From Prinia subflava (taxonomy: Eukaryota; Chordata; Aves; Passeriformes; Cisticolidae): 64,000 nt of DNA. The stretch lies in NCBI RefSeq assembly GCF_021018805.1, contig NC_086247.1, positions 88,768,140-88,832,139 on the forward strand. The letters run 5' to 3'. The first letter of the stretch is position 1; every line of letters begins with the position of its first letter. The notes beneath the pieces were generated by a model. The model searched no databases. It was not told the DNA's origin and was given only the letters and a program-made list of their open reading frames with translations. The position numbers and the translations under genes were made by a program. Shown one piece after another: positions 11,901 to 22,577 of this stretch.

Positions 11901-14900
11901 ATATCTTAACAGGAATATTTACATAAGAGAAAGAAATAGGATTTTAAACTATTCCATTGAATATGTAAGTATCCCTGTCCTTGATTTCTTTTTCTTCAAA
12001 TAATCAGCAGCCTTTGGCATTTCACACCCTTCTTACAGTAATTTTCAGTAATTTCTACCTGAGTGCTGATACTTGGTTCTGTCTTAGCTATTTGACACTT
12101 ACTTAAGTTTCTCAGAAAGCTTTTACATCCATATTCACTTGTCAGAAACTGTTTGGCTGCTTTTTTGAAGTCCCCATCTTAATTCTAATTCCTATCACAA
12201 CATTTCCTAAACTATGTCACTTTTTTTTTTGATAGAAAACCACTGGTGTTCTCAGCTGTGGCTGTGCTGCCATTCCTAGCAGCCTCATGGCAGGGCTGTG
12301 AGCTGATGAGTTCTTTCCCAGGCCAGTCTGGGAACACCAGTAATGGTGCTGGTTTCCTCTCCTGAACCGAGTTCAGCACCAAGCACAAGGGAAACACCCA
12401 GGCCGTGCGAATGCAGCCGCCTTGCGCCCGTCACAGGCTGCATTGCCTCATGTCATGCAGTGCTCGTGTTGCTTATTAAAGGCATCCAGGCTCTCATGTT
12501 GGCAGCCTACCAGACCTATCTTCTTCCAGCTGAGCCTCAAGGCTTATTATTGTATCACAGCTCAAGAGAGACAAGCCTGCCCTCACTGTGGGCTGGTGGT
12601 GTCAGTCAGACGGGTGATGTTGGGTAAGTGGCCATTCTTGATCACGTATTTTGTGCCTGATTTAAGGGCCCCAGTAGATCCTAGCTCAGAGAAGCAGTGC
12701 ATGTGACTGCCACTGGGCAATGGGATTGAAACCTTAGCCTGATGACGGTCAGAAGAGGTATTGTTTGCTGGGTCCCCACAGTTGGACCCATGACGGTGAT
12801 ACACTGAGAACTTGTAATGAATCCTGTGAGTCATTCCACCACTGCTTGATATCTCCGTTTCCTATAGCTTAGTGCTGAGAGGGAGCCCAATCACTACCCC
12901 CAATGACTCCTTCTTTCTTCACCTTCATTCTCCACCTCTGTGTGGGCTGGGCAGGCAAGATACTTATTGTAGGAAAGCACCTTGATTTGGACCAGCACAC
13001 TGAAATCCATGATGGAGAACCAGCATTAGCATAGAGTGAGAGCCATTCTGTCGTCATCTTCCCTGAAGTAACTGCAAAGCTGTGTCGTAAAGAACCTGTG
13101 GTTCTGATAATCATGGCAGAACATGCTGTGTGACAGCCTTGCTTAGAGACCTGTATTTTAGGGATTGTGTTGAGTCACACAGTTGATAATCTCAATGTAA
13201 ATAATAGTTGATGCATGTTAAAATTTTAAATTCATTAGGTGGAAGTTTTTAGACTTGAACAAGTGAATTATTTTTTTCATGTAATGCCGTAGCATGCTTA
13301 CTAGCTTTGACAAAGAGTGTTTCCCCTGATACAGAGATAGCAGATAATAATAAGCAAGCAGACAAGGTTATGCAGCAAGGGGGTATTTTAATCATCTTTG
13401 TTTTGGAGAAGACAGGCCAGAGTGAGGTACCTCTCTGAAGTAATCTACTTCACTGATACTTTGCTTCAACAGATTGACATCATCTCAGGAAAGAAAATAA
13501 CTGTTTGCTATTCCTGTCATAGACTTCTTTCAATCACTGGGACAGATGTTCTAAACATGTTGTTCCTCTGTTAGGTTTCTTTAGCAGTAAAAATACTGTG
13601 GTCTAAATATAGTTTAAATTAGTTGAGGTACCTTGTTTGAATATGATTCAAAATTGCATTATACCTGGTTTAAATCAGAGTGTAGCAGGAAAAAAACATT
13701 GGAAAGTCTAGTTAAGATAATTTCAAGCCCAGGTAGGAATTTTTATTCAGTCATATTTAAAGTGAATTGCAATCTTTTTCTAATATATCTCGCAATCTGA
13801 TTTAGGATGAACCTGGATAACATAGTGAACTTCCCTCCCCCTGCTCATTATTTAGAATTACTTTAGACAAAAAGTGGGAAAAATACTTAGTTAAATCATT
13901 CTCTTTTCCTGTATCTGCAGTGTTGTGTTTGGTGGCAGCTGAATGTTCTACACCAGGAATACACAGATTATCCTTTTTCTTCAGTGAAATGGAGTTTTGT
14001 GTTCAGGAACAATTGAGGTGGCTAAGATTAGAGAGAGAACCAGTACACATGTACAAGGTACCCATTATACCTTTGGGGACTTTGGAAGGCTACGGTCCTT
14101 ACGACCCCCCCTTTCCTCTGCCAGTGAGTTCCAGTTCAGAGCTCTTCTCTGTCATCTTTCCTGCTCATCTTTCTCTCCTTCTGGGAGAGCTAACAGGATG
14201 ATGCAGGCTGAGTTCTGCTGAACCTGTTGGTGGTAAATAGCTCCTCCTTTTCATTCTCCCACTCATTTTGTACCTAGATGATTTGTTGCTGCTCGTGTGG
14301 CCCACTTTTTGAGACCACTGGGTTGGGAGCACAGCTTCCTGCCTGGGTGATGGTGGTGTGACAGTAGCTATACTGGTGTGCATCCCTTCCAAGTGCGATT
14401 CCAGTCAGTGATGTTGATCAGGGAGTGCTCTTGTTTGGATACTGGCTGGCTGGAGCTTTCTGCTCCCTCTTTTTGACACGTATACAGATGAAGTTGCTAA
14501 ATTGTGGTGTCTGGGACAAGGTGCTCTTTTGTTTCCAAAAGTGATGAGTAAAGCAACAAAGTTCAAGGTTTATTTCATCACTTGGACTTTTACTCCAGTG
14601 ATAGAGACTGGGAGTTCAGCTTTAGAAAACTGAGATCCTCACTTTGTAATCTGTTCTTGTTTCATTGCTAGTTAGCTTTATTTACCAGATTGTTAAAATA
14701 ATTCTCCAAGAAGGAAGTAAATATAGGGAGTTACAGATGCAATGGTCTCCAGTGCCTAGTGAAACTGACAGCATCCTTCATTTTGTGTTTGTTTCTAGGG
14801 GAGGAGAGAGAAGCTTATGTGGTAATCACACGCTGCCAGGTCATTGTAGGGAATCTGGTGCCAGCAATAATTCTCTTCAAGGTCCTGCTTCTGTGGGAAA

Positions 14901-15415
14901 ACTCACAGGTGCTTAACGTGAGCATCCAATTTTCAGCCTTCACAGAGGAGAGTGGTTCAAGTATACTTTGTCTTGAAGCCATTTGGGCCCCACTGTGATC
15001 TCATGTAAGGAGACATTTTCTTCTAGATTTGGTTTACAAATTTGGAGTTGGGATCATTGATATTGATCCTTCTTTGGTTTCAAGCTTCGTTGTGCAGCAG
15101 TGAAGGCTGTAGTTGTTTACTTACCAATTTCATCATCGTACTTGTGTTGATTTAGAGCCCATGGATATTTAAGCTGTGAGAACAGTGAGAAAGACTTTAA
15201 CATCTAATTTTCCCCTTTTTGTTCTTATAATTAAACAGAAATCCTACAGCATTCACCCAAGCAGTCACTTTATAAAGTTCATGGGTAATTTCACTGTCCA
15301 TGGACAGCTGAATGCAGTTTCAGGGGTTTTTTGCAGCATGACCGTGGCCTTCTCTTAATTGTTTCTATGACAATTTTATATTTGGTTGGGTTTACAATGA
15401 AAGAACAAAAGGATT
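8090..15415. other. non-coding stretch, no gene recognised
   Basis: No exon can be supported. A CpG-bearing segment with nested inverted repeats occurs at about 10300-10550, and GC-richer segments occur at 12.3-13.1 and 14.0-14.4 kb. The minus-strand frames across 12583-13114 are open but unrecognised. A run of about 10 T lies near 11707. Confidence 0.55.
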
Positions 15416-15417
15416 CT

Positions 15418-15600
15418 TCAGCATTCAAACAGGCTGCCTCGGGAAGTGGTTGAGTCAACATCCCTGGAGGTATTTAAAAGATGTGTTATACGTGGCTCTT
15501 AGGGACATAGTTCAGTGGTGGACTTGTCAGCACCGTGTTAGTGGTTGGACTCAATGATCTTAGAGGTATTTCTAACCTAAATGACTAAATGGTTCTAAAA
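15418..15600 (+). mobile_element. CR1 LINE 3' end
   Basis: It contains the successive CR1 blocks 'caggctgcctcgggaagtgg', 'catccctggaggtattt', 'ggttggactcaatgatctt' and 'aggtatttctaaccta', and ends near a degraded attctatg-like tail. The 'gaggt.ttttccaacctt' style differs from the copies at 22.4 and 27.9 kb, so it belongs to another CR1 subfamily. It is 5'-truncated, as is usual. Confidence 0.85.
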
Positions 15601-17651
15601 TCCAACCTACTACTTCTTGAGTTTGCTTTCCTGTTTGAAAGGCTCAGTGAGGCACATCAGAACAGTTGCGGTATCCGGGTTTCAAACTTCATTCCTTTTG
15701 TCAAGCTTCCATGCCAAGTATAGGAGCATGGTGAGACCTTTAGTTCTTGAAAGGTAGATGGTTATTTAGAGACAGACATTTTAAATGATGCTTCATTTCT
15801 TTGTCCTTATTTGTTATAGTAACAAGGTTTCCAGGAAGAAGATACTGCCTTTGGCTCAGGATTTAGCAGGGTAAATTACTTCAAGTGAGAAGTTTCTTGG
15901 AGGTTGAATATAGCAGAAGTGTTCCTGCCTGCCTGTAGCATTTGGATGTACCTAATAAGGATGGGAAACGTCCTGACCTTAAAGTAACCTTCTGCCCTCC
16001 TACTTTGCCATCTGTCTCAAGACCTGCAAAAGATACGCTTCTCACAAGGGCTTGTACCACTGTTGTCTCCCAGAAAGGGGAAGAGTTATATAAGTGTTTT
16101 CCTCCAAAAGTGTGCGTTACGGAATTGAACCAAGACCCTGATTTTAGCTCTAGTAGAAGTCTAAAAGTGGCACAAATGGTTTTCTAAGGTCCCCTTTTCT
16201 GTGTGTATAAAGAAAGTAAATGAACCAACAGTTTAGCATTTAGGGTAGAATATTCCTAAACAGCAGCAAAGGAGAATGGTTTTTGGGAAGAGCCACAACC
16301 ACCAATTCACTAGTTAGTGAACTTTCCTTCTCCATCAATATTATTGATACAATTTCTTTGTCAGAAATCACCAGTGGACAGCTTGGAGGAGAGGAAATGC
16401 ACTGTGATACAGAAATGGAACCTGTTTCAGATATGATACCTTCCTGTTGAACATCAGTGAACTGCAGCTGTTGTATGTAAGGTTTGTGGCTTGTTACATA
16501 TGCTTAGCCTGACAAAAGTTTCTCAGGGCATTAAGGGCAGGCAGTGTCATTTGTGCAATAGGCAGAGCTCTCTGCCTGTGGATGTAACACTGACCTTACT
16601 TGAACTGATAAATAGCTGTCCTATCCATGACCTTTAATAGCTGAAATGTGTACATCATCTACAGCCTTTTTCAGGTTTGCTTCAAAAGAGATCACTGGAT
16701 GAAGGATATGTATGTTTGTATGCAGTGCTCTGTGTGATCTTCTCTGGCTTGTAACAGCATATCAAGAGAATTTCAGAGTTTAGGAGTAGCAGAAGCAATC
16801 ACTTTTGCATGTGCTCTTTCTTCCTCATAAAAGGTGTTCATTCATAGGGATGCATGGTGGTGTGCAGCCAGCTGATCTTAAAGAAAAAAACCACGACAGA
16901 ATGTAATGTTGGGCTTTATCGTCCTAATGTAAAATAAGACTTACCTTCTGTTTGCATTCTCTACTTTAATTTGAAAGAAGACAGAGACAATATTAAAATA
17001 TAATGAGGGCAATTCATTTTGTGATTCACAGTGGCTCAGATTTAGAAGGGAAAAAACTCACCTTAATCGCACAGTACTTAAGGGCTCCCTGTAAGAAGGT
17101 TGTGCTTAACCTTCAGCAAACGCTTATGGGCTGCCCTGAATGGTAATGGGTTTAAGCACATGCTTAAGTGTTTTCCTGTAGGAAGACCTAAGCATCTTCT
17201 CAAGTGTTAGATTATGGCTTCATTTACCTTACTCATAAATCCCAGCATCAGAGGCAAACTTTTCTTTCATCTCTTGGCAGATATCTGGGTGTATAGATTT
17301 TTCCACCTCCGTTTGCTCTGCTTTCTGTGGCCCTCTTGCTGCAATCTGATCAGCCCAGGCTGACCTTCAGGGGTGCTCCACATGGTTCAGGAGCATGCCC
17401 GCATGGCTCCGATTGCACGATCAAAGTCCGTACCTTGCCTTTCATCTGCCGGCTCTCTGCCCTTCCCAGGGTTATTAATGTGAAGAACTCAAAGGCGCAG
17501 CCCCTTTCTGCTGCGCCTGTTCCCGGGGAAGTAGGAATGGGAATTGGCGGGCTGTCCAACGGCTTGGCTGTGGTCAGTCTTCCACGGTGGGAGATGGGAT
17601 TGGAGCGGGTTAAATCTGTACCAGCTGGTTCTTGGTTGGCTGTCGGAAATG
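15601..17651. other. non-coding stretch upstream of the CpG island
   Basis: No gene is recognised. The last 400 bp (17330-17650) rise in GC content and approach the purine tract and CpG island. The open frame there (17327 onward) is unrecognised and runs on into the polypurine tract, so its length means little. Confidence 0.55.
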
Positions 17652-18045
17652 CAAGGAAAAAAAGAAAAAACAAAAAAGGAGAGGGGAAAAAAAAAACCCA
17701 AACCAACCCTACAAAAAATATGGGGGGAGGGGAAAGAAGAAAAAAAAATTGAGTGGAAAGAGGAAACAAGGAGAGGAAAACAAAATAAAGGCAGAAAATG
17801 GGAAGAAATAAGGGGGAAAGAAGAGAGTAAACAGACGTGTAAAGGGATAAAAAAAGAAAGTAAACAAGAAAAAGGGAAAAAGAAAATAAAAGTAGGGGAA
17901 GTAAAATAAAAAATAGCAAAAAAGAAGAGAAAAAAGGGCAAGAAGGAGAAAAGAGGATAAAGAAAAAAATATCACGGGGGAAAGGGAGAAAATGAGAGGA
18001 AAAAAGCGGGGGAGACAAAGGGAAGAAGAAAAGCGGGGGGGAACC
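17652..18045. repeat. long polypurine tract (A/G on + strand)
   Basis: Nearly 400 bp of the plus strand are mostly A and G, with few pyrimidine interruptions. Runs of A8-A10 alternate with G-rich clusters. Absence of T-initiated stop codons gives long artificial open frames on both strands (141-222 codons, low complexity). It abuts the CpG island directly. Such homopurine DNA can adopt triplex (H-DNA) structure. That is family knowledge, not seen here. Confidence 0.85.
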
Positions 18046-18440
18046 CCCAGCGGCGCACGCCGCGCCCCCGGATGGGCCCGCAGCGCGCAGCCCGGGGCCG
18101 CAGTGCGAGCGCGGCCGGGCCGCCCCGGGGCGCTCGGCGGGCCCGGCCCTGCGCGGGGCCCGGCCCTGCGCCTCTTGCGTAAGAGGCGGCCCCGCCGCCC
18201 TCCCGGGCTGCCGTTGCCATGGCGAGATAGCGGGGGAGGATTCCTGGGATCCGTAAGCCGGGGGAGAGGGACGGATTACGTCTTAACCCGTCACTCCGCG
18301 GCGCCTAACGTGATGTGGCAGGGTCGCCCAGGTGTCCCGGGGGGGGTGACCCGGCGGTAGCTCCGGGCTGTCGGAGGCATCGTTTTAAATAAAATAAAGC
18401 TGGGAGGGAGGGGGCGGGGGGTGGCTCTCGGGGTAAGAGG
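18040..18440. promoter_or_regulatory. CpG island, probable gene promoter
   Basis: This is the only large, dense CpG cluster in the window. It is very GC-rich, with tens of CpGs in about 400 bp. It holds a GC box (GGGGGCGGGGG, 18410-18420). A 13-bp motif, GCCCGGCCCTGCG, is repeated at 18141-18153 and 18158-18170. A perfect 7-bp hairpin (18170-18176 with 18181-18187) follows. No TATA box stands at an obvious position. CpG islands like this usually mark transcription start sites of broadly expressed vertebrate genes. Direction cannot be read from the island itself, but the splice-donor-bearing candidate exon downstream favours the plus strand. A strong-context ATG on the minus strand (18220) opens an 82-codon frame that ends in low-complexity residues, so it is less convincing. 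Confidence 0.8.
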
Positions 18441-18776
18441 ATTATATGCGTTCGCATGGGGGCCAGGATGAGAAAAATACTGCCAGGCTTGAGGGAGGTG
18501 GGTTTGAGGAATTGGCCTCGATGGAAACGGGAGGCATCCTTCTTTATGAACATTCTTAGTGCCTGCTGAGAACTGCCTGGCAGGTGCTGGAAGGGGATTC
18601 TTTTAATCTTCACCTGCATATTTTATTATCACACGTAGTTGTCAGCGTTTTAATTGTCAGATGTGCACATAAACACACCCTGAGAATCTCTAAGCAGCGA
18701 GTCCAAGTACCAGCCCTGTGCTGATACTGAGCCTAGATCAAATGATTGACAAATGTCTTTTACATGAATGGAAGCA

Positions 18777-18807
18777 ATGACGGGAGAAGGCATCAGTGTC
18801 TGCTTGG
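18777..18807 (+). CDS. candidate first coding exon (partial, unidentified protein)
   Basis: An ATG at 18777 opens a frame reading MTGEGISVCL, followed by one G and a consensus donor (G|GTAAGT at 18808). It lies about 0.4 kb downstream of the CpG island, where a 5' untranslated leader would be expected. Splicing would leave phase 1. That fits the candidate exon at 46617-46670, which begins AC and so would make GAC (Asp) at the junction. An upstream ATG at 18765 is in another frame and would hit a stop in that exon. I do not recognise the peptide. The exon may instead be entirely non-coding or absent. Confidence 0.3.
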
Positions 18808-18809
18808 GT

Positions 18810-21800
18810 AAGTTTCCTTTCCGTTACCTTTAATCATTATTAGTATTTTACACCATCTCTTCCTCAGAATCAGAATGAGAGCAGTCAACTCTGGTGGGGT
18901 CTTCTTGTGCTTTTGATCTTCTCACTACTCTTTGCCTGTTAGAATTCCTAGAAGCAGGTGAGAATTTATTGAACCCTCTTGCTGTGGTCTCTTCTTTGTT
19001 ACTGCAAGGATGTAAGTGCAGGCAAAAAACTTTGTAAATTCTGATGTTTGATTTTAAGTTTGGAAAAGATGACGTCTGCTCTAGAATTGAGTATGAAAAA
19101 TACTGGTCTCTAAATTTACTGTGTTGTAAACATGTTTCTTAAGAGAGCAGCCCCTACCTGTGTTAATAATAATATTCATTGCCAGAAAACAGACGCATGT
19201 GGGGAAAAAGTCTTAAGTGAATTTAACATTCTCAAACAGTTTTACAGCAGTGGGGTAAGAAATGTAAGTGAGAATACTACTGGGAAATGAGCTTGCGTTA
19301 CACCCACAGAGCATATACTGTACATTAGTTATAACCCTGTTGTTTTTGTTGCCTGCAATTAATTGAGTAATTTCTTCCATGACTGAAACTGCAGGTTAAG
19401 CATGTTTGCTTTGAAAGCCAGTCCTCTGAATTGAGATGGCTTTTGCACTTACCATATATTAACAAGCTCTCGCCAAGTACATTTTGTGCGCTTTGGCTCT
19501 GAATTCCTGAAAGGTGTCGGTGGGGGTTAATTCACTGTTACATAAACAGCCAATAACAGCTTCCGACTGCACTGGAATTGCTCTAAAACAGTTATTAGCT
19601 TCAAGGCCACTATGGAGGAGAAGGCATTTCATTTTTGCAGATATTATTTCTATGAAAAAACCAGAAATGGACTATGAGAACTCTGAAGCATTGAAGTGAG
19701 GATACTGCTGTATAAATAGGCAGAGCTGTAGCATAGCTTTACCACTGGATTTTACAACTCTGACAACACCTTTACCTCCCAGTTGTACTTGGGAACCAGC
19801 AAAATCTCAACCAAACCAATTTTCCAGAAGCTGAGCATTTATTGCATGAAGACATTTGAGTAGAGCATCATTGCTTTAGTTAGCAAAGCCTGCCTGCTAG
19901 CTGGGTGCACACGTGCTGATATTCTAAAAAAGCAGAAGTCAGAGCTGCCATCACAAAAAAATCAAATCTTAGAGCTGTACTGAACTGTGGGAGCCCAGAG
20001 GCAGCGTGGGGAGCCAGAAGCTGGGATCTGTTGCAGCAGGGTTATGCAGCAGTTCAGCTCACTCCAGGTGGTGCAGGAAGGAGCTGAGAATCAGTTTGAG
20101 CTCCCTGGCTGGGAAGCAGGGGTGCCTGGAGGGTGGAAGGTATGCCTGCAGCCATTTCTGGTGCCTGCTGGTTTTGAGACTTCCCATGGGGAATTTGCTG
20201 GATAGTTTTGTTGCTGCAGTGTTTATTTAGCAAAACAGGCCTGGTACCTGTTGAAGCAGCCTGCAAAATTGGCTCTGTACTCTCTGGGCATGAACAATTG
20301 TTGTTTGTTCACAGAACTAGAAGTGTTTGGATATGAGAACTTTACTTCCATTTAGACATCTTCGGTTGCCCCCAAACTAGTTTACCCCTTGACTTTTCAG
20401 GAACTGGAAATACTGCTTCTGCTGCATTTCTAGAAGTAAAAGAGTACAGGAAAGAGGTTTATGAGTAATTCAGCTGGTTTTTGCATATGACTGTTCACAC
20501 TGGCAGCTACTTTCCAAGAGATAAAGTAACTTTTGGTTGTTTCAGCTATAGGATTTGACTCCTGTTTATTTTAAATGCAGTGTTGTTCTGCATCACCAGC
20601 AGTTATTTATTTAGGTGTCTGAGGGAAACACATGACTTGGCATTAGCCTTTCTTTTCCTCCCATCTCCCCTGACCCCAAAGTAGATCAGGCTGAAACTTG
20701 ATAAGTTAATCATAGTTACCTTGGCAAAATTATAAACAAATTAAGATGGATGAAGCTTGGCCATAAAATTGTTTTGGATAGGCTGGGCAAATGTAGCCAA
20801 GAGTGTTAATTGCTGCTGCTTTCGCTGCTACCTTTGCAAGTGTAGGGTTTCAGTAAGTAATTCCTCCTTGAAGGGAGACATGCTATGTCATCTGTTTCAC
20901 TTCTGAAGCCTTTATGAAATTCCCTGGATTTATGGTTTGTGTTAATCAATGTTGTATAGGTAAGTCTTTCAGGTATTTTCACTTCCCTGACATGGAACTA
21001 ATCCATCTCTGTATCTTTATTTTGATATATGTGTGCTCGTCACGGGAATTGCATGTTTGTGCACTGTTAAAAACGGTAGACCCTTACTACAGTAAATATA
21101 GTTTTAATGGAATTAATGACATTTTAAATAAAGAAGAATTTTTGCTCGTTTGTCTGTTATGGACCATGATTTGATTACAAGCCCCAGCAGTGCTGATGGC
21201 CCTGGAGATGATAGATGACAGGACATGGCACATACTGGAGAATCAGCTGTTAATGTTGCTTCACCTAGTCCTGCTTATGTTGTGAAAAGACATTTAGGAG
21301 ATGCCTATAGTTCAACCATGGAATTTATTTAGTAGGAGATTTTAGTAGAACACCAGGTATAAATCTTCCCATGTTTGCAAGTTTTTTGTGATATTAAATC
21401 TGATGGTGCACATTTTTGTAGTATAGTTTACCAGAAGTGATCCTAAACATTTGCAAGTTTTGTTTCATCTGGAAAGTGGGCAGTACTGTGAGACTGAGAA
21501 GCAGGGCTAAGGCTTCTGAATCTTAATGAAGGTACCTCAGCCAGAGGGGACGTGTCAGGTGGGAGGCAGAGCCGTCTTTAAAGAACCACATGGGTTTCTT
21601 CTGGTGTGGTCTGAGTGTCCATTTGAGACCCTCTACAGGTTTACTGTACTGTTTTGGTCTTTACTTGTTCGGGTTTTGTGTATTATAAAGTATATGCTTG
21701 TAAACCACTTCATACTGAACAGACTATTCATTCTGGTTGAACATCTGTGCTTTATTATATGTCTTTATCATCATTGCAAGATAAATATCAGGGCTTTATG

Positions 21801-22380
21801 ACTTAATAATAAGTTTTATCTTGAAAGATCATTTTCTAAAACATTGAAATGGGTTGTTACCTCACCTAGAAGTTATGAGTGTGATTGTCGGGAGCACCTG
21901 AGAGTTGAGTTAGATGAATGCTGTTTCAATTGGGAGGAGATTACCCGTTTCTGTGGGAAAATGAATTAGTTAAAACCCGTCACAAAGGCCTTTTGAAAAT
22001 TCTCAACGGTGTTATGAAGATTGTTGATTTTGAAATTAAATACTACAAGTTGGAAGAAGAGACTACTTTCTAAGTACCCCAATTTTGCATTGCCTATACA
22101 ATAATTGGTTTACACTGTATTTAGGAGACACATAAAAAAGCCAGTTGTGTTTTTGCAAGAGGGTTTTAGGAGTAGCTTTGTGTGGGCCCACTCTGAGACA
22201 ATCTAATAGGGTCTGATTTTCAGAAAGCCCCTTGCTGAAAACTAGGCTGGTTTAAGAGAATTATGGTTCGGCACTTCGACTTTTTAGCTTTTTTGGACAT
22301 CTCTGGCCTCACTAGTTAGTATTACCTTTCAGAATGTGTAAGGGCAGGAGGAGTTGATGGCCACCCTTGGATGCAATAAT
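18810..22380. other. presumed intron or intergenic DNA
   Basis: No further exon can be supported. A donor-like GTAAGT occurs at about 20960 after a 15-codon frame, but there is no convincing acceptor. The sequence is unique-looking and moderately AT-rich. Confidence 0.5.
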
Positions 22381-22387
22381 AATATGT

Positions 22388-22577
22388 GATGAGACACTGG
22401 CACAGGTTGCCCAGAGTAGTTGTGGATGCCGCATGTCTGGAAGTGTTCAAGGCCAGGTTGGATGAGGCTTTGAGCAGCCTGAGCTAGTGGAAGATGTCCC
22501 TGTCCATTGCAGGGGTGTTGGAACTAGATGATCTTTAAGGTCCCTTCCAACCCAAACCATTCCATAATTCTATAAAA
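22388..22577 (+). mobile_element. CR1 LINE 3' end
   Basis: A clear CR1 tail with the blocks 'cactggcacaggttgcccag', 'aaggccaggttggatgaggc', 'ttggaactagatgatcttta' and 'ggtcccttccaacccaaacc', ending in attcca/attcta tail repeats. Only the last 190 bp are present, which is typical 5' truncation. It is plus-oriented. This is one of the best preserved CR1 ends in the window. Confidence 0.92.

Noticed and set aside
12583..13114. Two minus-strand frames (83 and 81 codons) considered as a processed pseudogene
   Set aside because: The frames differ, no protein family is recognised, and no tail or duplication marks an insertion.
17350..18018. Minus-strand open frame of 222 codons
   Set aside because: Its N-terminal two thirds are F/L/S/P low-complexity residues produced by a polypyrimidine strand that cannot form stops. 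There is no domain and it straddles the purine tract.
17972..18220. Minus-strand ATG in good context inside the CpG island
   Set aside because: The frame quickly turns to Gly/Ala/Arg and then Phe/Pro/Ser composition-driven residues and runs into the polypyrimidine strand without a splice donor I can support.
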